This document shows positions 17,984 to 27,611 of a stretch of 64,000 nucleotides of DNA, piece by piece (the stretch's first letter is position 1; each line of letters opens with the position of its first letter). Below the pieces are notes generated by a model. It was not told where the DNA came from. It was given only the letters and a program-made list of their open reading frames with translations, and searched no databases. The position numbers and the translations under genes were made by a program. Source of the DNA: Burkholderiales bacterium (GTDB taxonomy: Bacteria > Pseudomonadota > Gammaproteobacteria > Burkholderiales > Nitrosomonadaceae); the NCBI GenBank assembly GCA_024235795.1, contig JACKLR010000003.1, forward strand, positions 558,001 through 622,000, written 5' to 3'.

Positions 17984-18117
17984 AATTGATCTTGTCATAC
18001 CGCAACGGCAGCCATATATTAATCAGAACATACACACCAAGATTCTGTTTGCAGTTTGTAGCCGATCTTGTTGTTTAGGCGTATAGTTATATCAACAATA
18101 AAAGCAGGAACGACACC

Positions 18118-20157
18118 ATGCAGCGACCAGTATCATTACTCTTTGGAGTTCACGCTCACCAGCCAATCGGTAATTTTCCTGAAGTGCTGGAAGATGCGCA
18201 TTTGCGTTGCTACAAGCCCTTTCTTGAAGTGCTTTCCCGTTATCCTGAATTTAATTTCGCTATCCATTTTTCGGGTTGGCTGCTTGATTACCTGTTCGAT
18301 CATTATCCACAGGACATGGCATTACTCAAGAAAATGGTCAAACGCGGACAAGTTGAGCTATTCGGCGCAGGGGATACAGAACCGGTGCTTGCGGTTATCC
18401 CAAATCGGGATCGCATCGGACAAATCGAGACCTTTTCCAGGAAACTTGAAACAAAACTCGGCCAGCGACCCAACGGCGCCTGGCTGACTGAGCGAGTTTG
18501 GGAATCTACCGTCGTACCCGCACTGGCAGACTGCGGCATCCGCTATGTGATTGTCGACGACTATCATTTCCTGTGCACCGGAAAATCCATTGCAGAGCTA
18601 AGCGGTTTTTATACCACCGAAGAAGATGCGCGTAAACTCGATATTTTCCCGATATCCGAAACTTTGCGCTATAAGTTGCCTTTTTCTCCAGCGCCGGATG
18701 CTGTCGCCTATATTGAATCACTGGCCGATAACAATGCGGCTATCGAAGGCAGCCCTCATCGCGCTGCAATTTATTTTGACGATATTGAGAAATTTGGCAT
18801 CTGGCCTGAAACTTACCAGTGGGTTTATGAAAATGGCTGGCTTGAGCAATTTATTCAGGGTGTTCTGGCATCTCCCAAAATTTCCACACGCCATTATCGT
18901 GATTATCACAGCGCAGAAAAAACAAAAGGCATTGTTTATCTGCCGACCACGTCGTATATCGAAATGAACGAATGGACGTTGCCCGCGCAATCCGCCCAGG
19001 TTTATGCCGACCTGACCAAACAGTCGAAAGCAGCCGGGTGGTATGAACAGCAAAAGGCGTTTCTACGCGGCGGCATCTGGAAAAACTTCCTGTCGCGCTA
19101 TCCTGAATCCAACTGGATGCATAAGCGAATGCTCGGTCTTTCCGCACGGCTTGCCGAATTGCCCGAAAAGCAACATACCCCGGAAATGCAACAAAAACTG
19201 TATGCCGCCCAGGCCAACGATGCATACTGGCACGGCTTGTTTGGCGGTTTATACCTTCCCCACTTGCGCCGCGCCATTTACAACAATCTGATTGAACTGG
19301 AAGCCATGCTTGATGCTTGCGCACCTCGCACGGATTTTGTGACGCAAGATATCGATCTTGACGGCATTGACGAAGTTTGTCTGCACAATGACACCCTTCA
19401 AATCATTGTAAAACAGGATTGCAACGCGAGTATTGTTGAATTCGATGCCTATTCCCTCGCGCACAATTTTGGCGATACGCTGCAACGCCAGACTGAGCAC
19501 TATTTTCACAAAGTTCAACTGGACGGCCAAAGCCAGCCTGAACTGCCCGGCTCAGGTGATAAAAACACCCTCGGCAACGGCATCAGTTCCGCGCATGACC
19601 GCGTCATCAACAAACATATCATCAATGCCCTGGATCTGGAACCAGACGATAATCCCCGAAATCTGTTTGTAGATCGTCTGGATGGCACACTGGTTAAATA
19701 TCAACACACGGAATCCGATGCCAGCGCAATCCGATTTCAAACGGACAATGCTCCGCTCCGGATTCATAAGCAGTTTGCGTTGACGGGCAATCAGTTGCGC
19801 GTCTCCTATCGATTCTCAAACCAGACAAGCACCCGGTTCAGCACCGAAATCAATCTTGCCATGCCCAGTTGCGATGGCATGGGTGGGCGTTATACGTATC
19901 AGAATAAAAATCCCGGCGGCTTCGGTCAATTACTTGAATTGACCGATTTGACCGAAATTACCCTTGACGACGATACCCTCGGCGGCCGCGTTACATTGAA
20001 AACATCGTCACCCGTTCAGTTCCATGCGCGGCCACACTTTACGGTATCGCAGTCTGAAAATGGATTTGAGAAAATCATGCAGGCTGTAACGCTGTTATTG
20101 GAATGGCCGATTCAATTCAAGGAATTTACCATTACACTGACTATCGATAAAAAATAA
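18118..20157 (+). CDS. GH57 4-alpha-glucanotransferase / alpha-amylase type
   Basis: This 679-residue protein has the five GH57 motifs of Thermococcus-type 4-alpha-glucanotransferase: VHAHQP (11-16), GAGDTEPV (83-90), GAWLTERVWE with nucleophile E125, YFDDIEKFGIWP with acid D221/D222, and SYIEMNEW. Beta-sandwich domains (DUF1925/DUF1926-like) fill the C-terminal half. The enzyme disproportionates or shortens alpha-1,4-glucans. It belongs to the glgC-GH57-GH57-pgi run on the plus strand, 134 bp after the first GH57 gene. AGGAA lies about 8 nt before the ATG. No signal peptide is seen. The two GH57 proteins belong to different subfamilies and are not recent duplicates. Confidence 0.85.
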   Translation: MQRPVSLLFGVHAHQPIGNFPEVLEDAHLRCYKPFLEVLSRYPEFNFAIHFSGWLLDYLFDHYPQDMALLKKMVKRGQVELFGAGDTEPVLAVIPNRDRIGQIETFSRKLETKLGQRPNGAWLTERVWESTVVPALADCGIRYVIVDDYHFLCTGKSIAELSGFYTTEEDARKLDIFPISETLRYKLPFSPAPDAVAYIESLADNNAAIEGSPHRAAIYFDDIEKFGIWPETYQWVYENGWLEQFIQGVLASPKISTRHYRDYHSAEKTKGIVYLPTTSYIEMNEWTLPAQSAQVYADLTKQSKAAGWYEQQKAFLRGGIWKNFLSRYPESNWMHKRMLGLSARLAELPEKQHTPEMQQKLYAAQANDAYWHGLFGGLYLPHLRRAIYNNLIELEAMLDACAPRTDFVTQDIDLDGIDEVCLHNDTLQIIVKQDCNASIVEFDAYSLAHNFGDTLQRQTEHYFHKVQLDGQSQPELPGSGDKNTLGNGISSAHDRVINKHIINALDLEPDDNPRNLFVDRLDGTLVKYQHTESDASAIRFQTDNAPLRIHKQFALTGNQLRVSYRFSNQTSTRFSTEINLAMPSCDGMGGRYTYQNKNPGGFGQLLELTDLTEITLDDDTLGGRVTLKTSSPVQFHARPHFTVSQSENGFEKIMQAVTLLLEWPIQFKEFTITLTIDKK

Positions 20158-20211
20158 CGCATCATTCTCTGTTTCATTAATTCTCCATTCCATTAACGAA
20201 TTCCGGAAAAC

Positions 20212-21855
20212 ATGCCCTCTCTTACACAGTCCCCTGCCTGGCTTGCATTACAGTCACACCAGACCCAACTATCCCAACATTCCATTCGCGACCTGTTCGA
20301 CCAGGATCCGCAGCGTTTCGACCGGTTCTCCCTGCAACTCGACGATATGCTGGTTGATTTTTCAAAACAACCCGTCACCCAGGAAACCATTCATCTGCTC
20401 GTCGCGCTTGCTCGTCAGCAAAACCTGGAAAGCTGGATTCAACGGATGTTTCTGGGCGAAAAAATAAACAGCACAGAAAACCGGGCGGCGCTGCACATCG
20501 CGCTGCGCAGCAAAAAACCCATTATGCTCGATGGCGAAGATGTCACCGTTAAGGTCAGAGACGTACTCAAAAAAATGGAGCAAATATCGGCAGTGGTGCG
20601 CAGCGGGGAATACAAAGGTTACTCCGGAAAGCCGTTTACCGATATCGTCAATATTGGCATCGGCGGCTCGGATCTCGGACCGCTGATGGTCACCGAAGCG
20701 CTCAAACCCTATGGATTGCCGCGCCTTAGACCCCATTTTGTTTCAAATATCGATGGCACGCAACTGTATGAAACACTGCAGCAGCTTGATCCGGCCACAA
20801 CGCTTTTTATCATCGCGTCAAAAACATTTACCACGCAGGAAACCATGACCAATGCGCATTCGGCCCGCGCCTGGTTTATAGCGCAGGGCGGCCGTGAACA
20901 GGATGTCGCCCGCCATTTCGTCGCTGTTTCCACCAATCGCAGCGCAGTGGAAAAATTCGGCATTCAGCCTGACAACATGTTTGAATTCTGGGATTGGGTA
21001 GGCGGCCGTTATTCGTTATGGTCTTCCATCGGATTGTCTATTGCATTGACAATCGGCATGGATCATTTTTATGCGCTGCTCTCCGGCGCGGATGCAATGG
21101 ACCGGCATTTCGCCGATACGCCGCTGGACAAAAACATCCCGGTAATGCTCGGACTCATTGGTATCTGGCACATCAACTTCCACGGCATCAGATCGCATGC
21201 CGTGCTGCCTTACGATCAGTATCTGCACCGCTTTCCGGCTTATCTGCAGCAACTGGAAATGGAGAGTAACGGCAAGCGCATTTCCCGTGACGGGGATGCG
21301 GTTGACTACCAGACCGGCACTGTCATTTGGGGAGAGCCTGGAACGAACGGACAACATGCCTTCTATCAGTTGCTGCATCAGGGCAGGCAAACCATTTCCG
21401 CCGATTTTCTGGCACCCTGCCAGAGCCATCACCCGATCAACAATCATCACAATTTATTGCTGTCCAATTTCTTCGCGCAGACAGAAGCACTGATGTGCGG
21501 CAAAACCGATCGTGAAGTGAGGACAGAACTGGAAGCTCACGGCATGCCCGATGAATCAATAAAAAAACTGCTGCCCCATAAAACGTTTCCCGGCAATCGT
21601 CCAACCACATCGATTTTATTCAAAAAACTCGACCCCAAAACCCTGGGCGCATTAATCGCGCTCTATGAACACAAGGTATTTGTGCAAAGCGTGATCTGGA
21701 ATATCAATCCATTCGATCAGTGGGGCGTGGAACTGGGCAAACAGCTTGCCAGCAGAATTCTTCCCGAATTGGAACAGGAAACACACGATGAGACGGCCAC
21801 ATCCCATGATGCGTCCACGAACGGACTCATTGATTTTTTCAAAAAGCAGCGGTAG
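20212..21855 (+). CDS. pgi: glucose-6-phosphate isomerase
   Basis: This 547-residue protein is full length for the large bacterial Pgi. It interconverts glucose-6-phosphate and fructose-6-phosphate. Family sequences visible include NIGIGGSDLGPLMVTEAL, SKTFTTQETMTNA, the PGI signature region DWVGGRYSLWSSIGLS, HINFHGIRSHAVLPYDQYL and LPHKTFPGNRPTTSI. In this context it links Calvin-cycle hexose phosphate to glycogen made by GlgC/GlgB and returns glucose units released by the GH57 enzymes. It follows the second GH57 gene by 54 bp and converges on hsdR with a 99-bp gap. Confidence 0.96.
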   Translation: MPSLTQSPAWLALQSHQTQLSQHSIRDLFDQDPQRFDRFSLQLDDMLVDFSKQPVTQETIHLLVALARQQNLESWIQRMFLGEKINSTENRAALHIALRSKKPIMLDGEDVTVKVRDVLKKMEQISAVVRSGEYKGYSGKPFTDIVNIGIGGSDLGPLMVTEALKPYGLPRLRPHFVSNIDGTQLYETLQQLDPATTLFIIASKTFTTQETMTNAHSARAWFIAQGGREQDVARHFVAVSTNRSAVEKFGIQPDNMFEFWDWVGGRYSLWSSIGLSIALTIGMDHFYALLSGADAMDRHFADTPLDKNIPVMLGLIGIWHINFHGIRSHAVLPYDQYLHRFPAYLQQLEMESNGKRISRDGDAVDYQTGTVIWGEPGTNGQHAFYQLLHQGRQTISADFLAPCQSHHPINNHHNLLLSNFFAQTEALMCGKTDREVRTELEAHGMPDESIKKLLPHKTFPGNRPTTSILFKKLDPKTLGALIALYEHKVFVQSVIWNINPFDQWGVELGKQLASRILPELEQETHDETATSHDASTNGLIDFFKKQR

Positions 21856-21954
21856 CACGCACACGTTAGCATTGGCACTGAAACGATTGGCTGAGTCAAC
21901 ACGACCGATGAAAGATTACCTTATAAAAATTATTCTTGATCAATTGCTTGTACA

Positions 21955-24900
21955 CTATACCCGCTGCCGGTAACGTTCCCGCAACATCTCATAAAGCTGT
22001 CCCGGCCCAAGCAGTGTTTCTTTCAGTCCATTCCGTACTTGCTCCGAACCCAATGCCTGCTTGCTCATGGTACTGTGCGCCGCCAGGGCGTCCATAATGG
22101 CGTTTAGGAGTTCATCGTTAAGATCAGGTGAGCTTGAAAACTGTTCTTTCGAATTATTTGCCGCCTGCTGAACGAGAATGTCCGATTCCAGCAGTTTTCC
22201 CTTGATAACGTTATTCACATAAATCAACCGGTCGTTCTCGGTGATATCGCCATCAAACAGGTCATTCACTCTGGCAATGATCTCGTAGAGGTAGGCTTTT
22301 TCCTTTTCCTGAATGGAGCCGCTGCCTGATTCGGTAAGCGGTTTCAGTTTGGGATACTCGCCGTCAATTAATGACAGCGTTCTTTTGCCTTGATGCTTCA
22401 GTGTATGATGAGTCAGTATCACCTTTGACAAATCAATGCCTTCCCGTTCCCGGCCAAATTCCAGCAACGGCAACAGCCGTTTGTAGAATATGAAACGTTT
22501 TTCAATAGCGGTGTTGCCATAGTCAAATATCTGCGACAGAAATGCATACATGCGCTGGTATGCTGTCATGTCATGCTTGAATAAAACCAGTGCATTCAAT
22601 TCATTTTGCGCTGCTTCAATCGCCTTAACATCATCTTTTGCCCTGGCGGTTTTGAGTTTTTCCTGAGCAGCCTTGTAATGATGCAAAAGACGGGATACCA
22701 CTGACTCCAAAGCCGCTGCCAGATCGCTTTGTCTGGATTTCGCATTAAACTCGACTTCAACAACCCGGTTCACCTCGAAATCATCGTAATAACCGGCGGC
22801 ATCCAGCTTCATGCGAAGATCGTACACCAGATGGGGGTCGGTTACGTTCGAGAGTTCTGCAGTATCGTAGTAGGTTCTGAATGCCCCCAGTATCTCTTCC
22901 GGGTCGTTGACGAAATCCACCACATACGTGGTATCTTTTCCCGGATGGGCACGGTTTAACCGGGAAAGTGTTTGAACCGCCGCAATACCCGCCAGACGTT
23001 TGTCGACATACATGCCACACAGCAGGGGTTGATCAAATCCGGTTTGAAATTTATTGGCGACCAGCAGGATTTGATACTCGTCCGTGGCAAAGGCTTCGCG
23101 AATGTCCCGCTTTCTTAAATCGGGGTTCAGAGTGTGACTGGTTTCTGTGAAGGGATCAGGGCCGGATTGTGAATCGTTGATTTCTCCCGAAAAAGCGACC
23201 AGTGTCTTGATGCTGTAGCCTTGGGATTTAATATAGCTGTCGATGGCAATTTGCCAGCGAACGGCTTCAAGACGGCTGGAAACGACCACCATGGCTTTTC
23301 CTCGTCCATCCAGCAAGGGCGCGACATTGTCCCGGAAATGCTCGACGACCACCTGAACTTTCTGGCTGATGTTGTAAGGATGCAATTTGACCCATCGCAT
23401 AATGCCTTTGAGTGCTTCGCTGCGTTCCACCTCTTTTTCATCGAATTCTTGATCATTATGAGCGAGTTTAAACGCCAGCTTATACGGTGTGTAGTTCTGT
23501 AACACATCCAAAATAAAGCCTTCTTCGATCGCCTGACGCATGGAATAGACATGAAACGGTGCTGGCACGTTATTATCGCTGGCGGGTAATTCTGGATTGG
23601 GTCGATTGCCAAACAGTTCCAGTGTCTTTGCCTTGGGAGTAGCGGTAAAGGCCACATAACTGATGCCATTATCTTCAGTCCGTGCCGCCATTTGTGCAGC
23701 CAACAGATCTTCGGTGCTGACTTCACCGCCATCATTCAGCTCTTCAAGTTCCTGGGCCGATAAAACCGCTTTGAGCTTGGCCGCGGCTTCTCCCGTTTGT
23801 GAAGAATGCGCTTCGTCGGCGATCACTGCAAAACGTTTGTCCTGCGTCGCAGCCAGTTCCTGTACGGCTTTTAATGCAAAGGGAAAGGTCTGGATGGTGC
23901 AAACCACAATTTTCTTGCCACTCGATAATGCTGTTACCAGTTCGCCGCTTTTACTGACGCCTTCGCCTTTAATGGTTGCAACAACACCAGCAGTGCGCTC
24001 AAAATCGAAAATCGCTTCCTGTAACTGGCTATCCAGCACATTACGATCCGATACCACCAGTACGGTATCAAACAGTTTCCGGTGTTGTTCGTCATGCAAA
24101 TCCGCCAGAAAATGGGCCGTCCAGGCAATCGAATTGGTTTTGCCGGAACCGGCTGAGTGCTGAATCAGGTATTTCCCGCCGGGGCCTTCGGTCAATACTG
24201 CCGCCAACAGCTTTCGGGTGGCGTCCAGTTGGTGATAGCGTGGAAAGATGATGCTTTTGATCTGTTTTTTGTCATCCTTGCGGGTAACCAGATAACGCCC
24301 CAGAATTTCCAGCCAGCTATCCCGTGCCCAGATTGCTTCCCACAAGTAAGCCGTACGGTGACCGCCCCGTTCATTGGGTGGATTGCCAGCCGCGCCCTGA
24401 TCGCCCCGATTGAATGGCAGAAAAGTCGTGTGTGGGCCTTCGAGTCTGGTGGTCATGCGGACTTCGCTATTGCTGACTGCAAAATGCACCAGGGCGCCAT
24501 TGGGAAAAGACAGCAGTGGTTCAGCAGCACTTTGCCCTTTGGGGCGGGGCAGGCGGTCAAAACGGTATTGATCGACAGCATCCTCGACCGATTGGGTAAA
24601 GTCGCTCTTGAGTTCCACCGTTGCAACCGGTAGCCCATTTAAAAACAATACCAGATCGATGGCATTTTCATTATGCAGCGAATAACGCAACTGACGCACC
24701 ACCCGCAGCCGGTTTGCAGCGTAGCGAGCCAGAATATCGGGATTCATCGCCAAGGCCGGTTTGAATTGAGCCAATATGAGCGGTTGCCGTAGACCGATCA
24801 TTTCGATGCCATGACGCAACACATTCAGTGTGCCCCGCTGATTGAGTGAATCACGCAGTCGCCCCAGTAATATGTTTGTGGCCTGCGCGCCGTGATTCTT

Positions 24901-25080
24901 TTCCAGCGTTTCCCAGGCTTTGGGTTGCGTGGTTTTTACCCATTCCTCGACATCTGCCGGAAATAAGGCGCTTGCCCGGTCATAGGCTTGCGCATCGCCT
25001 TGCCCATAAAGCCAGCCGCGATCTGCGAGACAGTGGCAAATTTCGGTCTCGAAATTCACTTCCCTGTGCAGATCGCTCAT
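21955..25080 (-). CDS. hsdR: type I restriction-modification endonuclease subunit HsdR
   Basis: This 1041-residue motor/nuclease subunit has a PD-(D/E)xK nuclease at the N-terminus (D142 in AIDLVLFLNG, E156 and K158 in VATVELKSDF). SF2 translocase domains follow: Walker A HSAGSGKT (308-315), a DEAH box in IADEAHSSQTG, and motif VI region LSRLNRAHPGK. In complex with HsdM and HsdS it translocates unmethylated DNA and cuts at a distance. It is the last gene of the locus, 18 bp after the YafQ-like toxin gene. The whole locus hsdM-hsdS-HEPN-like-antitoxin-toxin-hsdR is on the minus strand. No frameshift or lost motif is visible. Confidence 0.95.
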   Translation of the reverse strand: MSDLHREVNFETEICHCLADRGWLYGQGDAQAYDRASALFPADVEEWVKTTQPKAWETLEKNHGAQATNILLGRLRDSLNQRGTLNVLRHGIEMIGLRQPLILAQFKPALAMNPDILARYAANRLRVVRQLRYSLHNENAIDLVLFLNGLPVATVELKSDFTQSVEDAVDQYRFDRLPRPKGQSAAEPLLSFPNGALVHFAVSNSEVRMTTRLEGPHTTFLPFNRGDQGAAGNPPNERGGHRTAYLWEAIWARDSWLEILGRYLVTRKDDKKQIKSIIFPRYHQLDATRKLLAAVLTEGPGGKYLIQHSAGSGKTNSIAWTAHFLADLHDEQHRKLFDTVLVVSDRNVLDSQLQEAIFDFERTAGVVATIKGEGVSKSGELVTALSSGKKIVVCTIQTFPFALKAVQELAATQDKRFAVIADEAHSSQTGEAAAKLKAVLSAQELEELNDGGEVSTEDLLAAQMAARTEDNGISYVAFTATPKAKTLELFGNRPNPELPASDNNVPAPFHVYSMRQAIEEGFILDVLQNYTPYKLAFKLAHNDQEFDEKEVERSEALKGIMRWVKLHPYNISQKVQVVVEHFRDNVAPLLDGRGKAMVVVSSRLEAVRWQIAIDSYIKSQGYSIKTLVAFSGEINDSQSGPDPFTETSHTLNPDLRKRDIREAFATDEYQILLVANKFQTGFDQPLLCGMYVDKRLAGIAAVQTLSRLNRAHPGKDTTYVVDFVNDPEEILGAFRTYYDTAELSNVTDPHLVYDLRMKLDAAGYYDDFEVNRVVEVEFNAKSRQSDLAAALESVVSRLLHHYKAAQEKLKTARAKDDVKAIEAAQNELNALVLFKHDMTAYQRMYAFLSQIFDYGNTAIEKRFIFYKRLLPLLEFGREREGIDLSKVILTHHTLKHQGKRTLSLIDGEYPKLKPLTESGSGSIQEKEKAYLYEIIARVNDLFDGDITENDRLIYVNNVIKGKLLESDILVQQAANNSKEQFSSSPDLNDELLNAIMDALAAHSTMSKQALGSEQVRNGLKETLLGPGQLYEMLRERYRQRV

Positions 25081-25098
25081 GGCCGGAATGCCCGCGGC

Positions 25099-25371
25099 TC
25101 AATACACCGCGTCATGATCGCCCACATTCACCGGAATAATCCGCTTATCCTGAATCAGTAACTCCAGGGTAATGCGGCAAGACAGGTTGATGGAAACCGA
25201 ATGCAAACCCTGATGCTTGCCCTGCAAGGGGTGCAAACGCAGAGAGGGATGGTTTGGGTTGGCTTCCAGCAGTTGCAGCGTTTTGGCGTAAGTCTGTTTG
25301 AGTTCAGGATGCCGTTTCAAGAACCTGACTTCCTTGCGCTTGTAGTGTTCAGTGAACACTAGCTGGAACAT
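25099..25371 (-). CDS. RelE/YafQ-type toxin of a TA module
   Basis: This 90-residue protein is basic and compact: FTEHYKRKEVRFLKRHPEL at the N-terminus, LRLHPLQGKHQGLHSVSINLSCRITLELL in the middle and an acidic end VGDHDAVY. This is the pattern of Txe/YoeB/YafQ-like mRNA interferases of the RelE superfamily, including the late His before the C-terminus. It overlaps the antitoxin gene by 13 bp. Placed between hsdS and hsdR, it could stabilise the restriction locus. Activity cannot be judged from sequence alone. Confidence 0.8.
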   Translation of the reverse strand: MFQLVFTEHYKRKEVRFLKRHPELKQTYAKTLQLLEANPNHPSLRLHPLQGKHQGLHSVSINLSCRITLELLIQDKRIIPVNVGDHDAVY

Positions 25372-25622
25372 GTCTGGTCAAGCCAGGCCGCATGTTCCTC
25401 GGCGGTCTCGGTGGTAAACCGACCCGCCGCCAGATCCGCCTTTGTTTGTGCGATGGCGGCATCCAGTTCGCATTCGCGCAGGTAATGGTAATGCGCGATA
25501 TCCATGACCACAAACCGGTCCTTGCCGCGCACCGAAACAATCGCTTCCGGCGAATCGCCCAGCGCCGCTTCAATGGCGGCGACACCCCTGGTTTTTAAAT
25601 CGTTGGCGCTGATATGGGACAT
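25359..25622 (-). CDS. Phd/YefM-family antitoxin
   Basis: This 87-residue protein has an N-terminal SHISANDLKTRGVAAIEAAL...AIVSVRGKDRFVVMDIAHYHYLRE, the Phd/YefM DNA-binding fold, and an acidic helical C-terminus (AAIAQTKADLAAGRFTTETAEEHAAWLDQ) that would wrap the toxin. The start at 25622 is supported by AGGAG 9 nt upstream; a TTG six codons further up is possible. It overlaps the toxin start by 13 bp. Such antitoxins repress their own promoter, which should lie in 25623-25719. Confidence 0.8.
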   Translation of the reverse strand: MSHISANDLKTRGVAAIEAALGDSPEAIVSVRGKDRFVVMDIAHYHYLRECELDAAIAQTKADLAAGRFTTETAEEHAAWLDQTCSS

Positions 25623-25719
25623 TGCATAAACTCCTGACAATCAATTAACAATACGATAGATCATATGCTTTACCGCACGATTAAGCAAGCGATACTAACG
25701 CTCTACCAGACTGCGTACG

Positions 25720-26325
25720 TCACTCATGAGATTCCGGGTTATTACGGTACATGTAGTCGATCAAATCGCGAACAACTTCGAGAAGACCAGACCGGGGTAA
25801 TGCGTCAAATGGATCGCCATGTGCTAGTGAATTTCTAGTTCCTACAAGTGTGCCTGTTTGATCTCCTTCTTCTCGGTAAAGATTTGAAATTACAGCTCCA
25901 GGACATTTCTTGTAAGTTGGAAGTGCCTCATCCTTAAGACCATCATTCTCAACCATGTGTTTAAGGCCGTCTTTTAGATAAGCATGTATAAGTCTCCCAT
26001 TTTTGTTTCTTCTATTATAAACACTTGGATAGACATCTCTTAAGGCCAATTCCAGAGCCATTAAAGCGGCAAGTTCTCCGGCTTTAATAATATCCATATC
26101 AAACCATGACAGAAAATATAACCTTCGTGCTCTATCAAATTTTTGTGCAACAATCATTGGTACTTGGCGGTTTAATGCTAGTTTAGATAAAAAGTTGCGC
26201 CAATCGCTTATCACATAAAAGACATGCGGTTCTGCAACATCTTTTGTTCCGGGCCAAAATATTACAAATGGATTAGTGGTTCGATCTATTGTAGTACTGA
26301 AAATATCGTTATGACTGTCATTCAT
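25720..26325 (-). CDS. HEPN-like protein of unknown function within the type I RM locus
   Basis: This 201-residue protein has no close named family that I recognise. It is largely alpha-helical, with a hydrophobic-helical middle (AGELAALMALELALRDVYPSVY) and a C-terminal motif RNSLAHGD in which R164 and H169 fit the R-x4-H signature of HEPN RNases; the helix before it also suits that fold. The start overlaps the hsdS stop (ATGA), so the two are co-translated. HEPN proteins often accompany restriction and TA loci as abortive RNases, but catalytic activity is inference. Alternatives are an Abi-type or structural accessory protein. Confidence 0.55.
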   Translation of the reverse strand: MNDSHNDIFSTTIDRTTNPFVIFWPGTKDVAEPHVFYVISDWRNFLSKLALNRQVPMIVAQKFDRARRLYFLSWFDMDIIKAGELAALMALELALRDVYPSVYNRRNKNGRLIHAYLKDGLKHMVENDGLKDEALPTYKKCPGAVISNLYREEGDQTGTLVGTRNSLAHGDPFDALPRSGLLEVVRDLIDYMYRNNPESHE

Positions 26326-27611
26326 AACATCGTGCCTCTTACATCAATCTTGCCGGTGACGGCAGCTGAGATTAAGGCAGCACGACGCTCTTTAAGTAAT
26401 TCGATGGCTCGTTTGGCTTCAGCAATCAATTTCTCAATTTTAGTGATTTCTCTGTTTAGAACAGTTGCTATGGATTGTTGTTCTGTGAGTGGCGGTACAG
26501 GAAGCTGAAGATTGGAAACAATTTCAACGGAAAGGCCAGGTTGTGCCGCAGATACGGAATATTGGTTTAAATTCATTGCTCTAAGAGTTTCTCCTAGCCA
26601 TTTTATGATCATTGGCTTGATTAGTGATACAACAACAGCATGTTCTGATGCCCAGAATCTCCCTTTAGCATAATTAATGTTGCCACAAAGAGCTCCTTGA
26701 CGACCAATCAACGGATATTCTCCATCATGGGTATAGTTTGACGTGTAGCCACGTAAGCCATTGCCACCATAAACAGGATATTCTCCAGTTTCTTCAATAT
26801 CGTTTGAAGTGATTGTGTCCCCACTTTTAAGGAAAGCAATTCTTTTTAATGCCATTACGTCCCAATGTTCCGGCACCTCACCCAACCATTCAATACCAGA
26901 ATCCTTCATAGGCACATCAGGATTCAGTCCTTTGGCAACCACATGAGAAATAACCGCTTGCCGTTTTTCTTTCAGCAGCTCGATAAGCCGTTGCTGTTCG
27001 GCAATCAGTTCATCAATTTTGGTGGTTTCACGGTCGAGGAAATTTAAAATCTTTTTTTGTTCATTCTTAGGCGGTAACAGAAAAATTAATTCATTCATTG
27101 CGCCAAGAGAGAGTGCTGGCTGAGCTGTAGCATTCACAAGAAGATCAATCTTACCGTTCGCTTTTAAATTAAATAATTGCCAATAAGCCCAAAGTGTTTC
27201 GCATATCTCATCGTCAATTGTTAATTTCATAGAGTTTCCAGAGACTACAGCGGGCTTATCAATACTTCCAAGAATTGCAGATTTTCCAAATTGAGCACCG
27301 ATTTTTGCAATTATGATATCTCCTTCTTTAGTTTCACTTCGTCGAATCGATTCAAAATGATTATAAGAAATTGTCTTGAGCTCTGAAGTCCTTAGTTGCC
27401 CCTGGGTAGCAAAATTACTTTCGATGACATATACATCGCCATCATCAACAAAGTGTTCTGACTTTAGGTTGCTACCAAATGGGCCATCCACAAAAGCATT
27501 AGGTGATAAAGATTTAACATGCTTCAGTTTCTTTACTTCCCAATGCTCCGGCACATCGCCCAACCATTCCACACCACTATCCTTGTATTTCTCATAGCGT
27601 GGAAAACTCAT
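26322..27611 (-). CDS. hsdS: type I restriction-modification specificity subunit HsdS
   Basis: This 429-residue protein has two target-recognition domains. The first begins with KDSGVEWLGDVPEHWEVKKLK and the second with KDSGIEWLGEVPEHWDVMALK, each ending in a conserved coiled-coil region (KKILNFLDRETTKIDELIAEQQRLIELLKEKRQAVI and IATVLNREITKIEKLIAEAKRAIELLKERRAALI). The two halves set a bipartite DNA target and the helices fix the spacer. Its start overlaps the hsdM stop (ATGA). The internal similarity of the two halves is a natural substrate for recombination that would change specificity. Confidence 0.95.
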   Translation of the reverse strand: MSFPRYEKYKDSGVEWLGDVPEHWEVKKLKHVKSLSPNAFVDGPFGSNLKSEHFVDDGDVYVIESNFATQGQLRTSELKTISYNHFESIRRSETKEGDIIIAKIGAQFGKSAILGSIDKPAVVSGNSMKLTIDDEICETLWAYWQLFNLKANGKIDLLVNATAQPALSLGAMNELIFLLPPKNEQKKILNFLDRETTKIDELIAEQQRLIELLKEKRQAVISHVVAKGLNPDVPMKDSGIEWLGEVPEHWDVMALKRIAFLKSGDTITSNDIEETGEYPVYGGNGLRGYTSNYTHDGEYPLIGRQGALCGNINYAKGRFWASEHAVVVSLIKPMIIKWLGETLRAMNLNQYSVSAAQPGLSVEIVSNLQLPVPPLTEQQSIATVLNREITKIEKLIAEAKRAIELLKERRAALISAAVTGKIDVRGTML

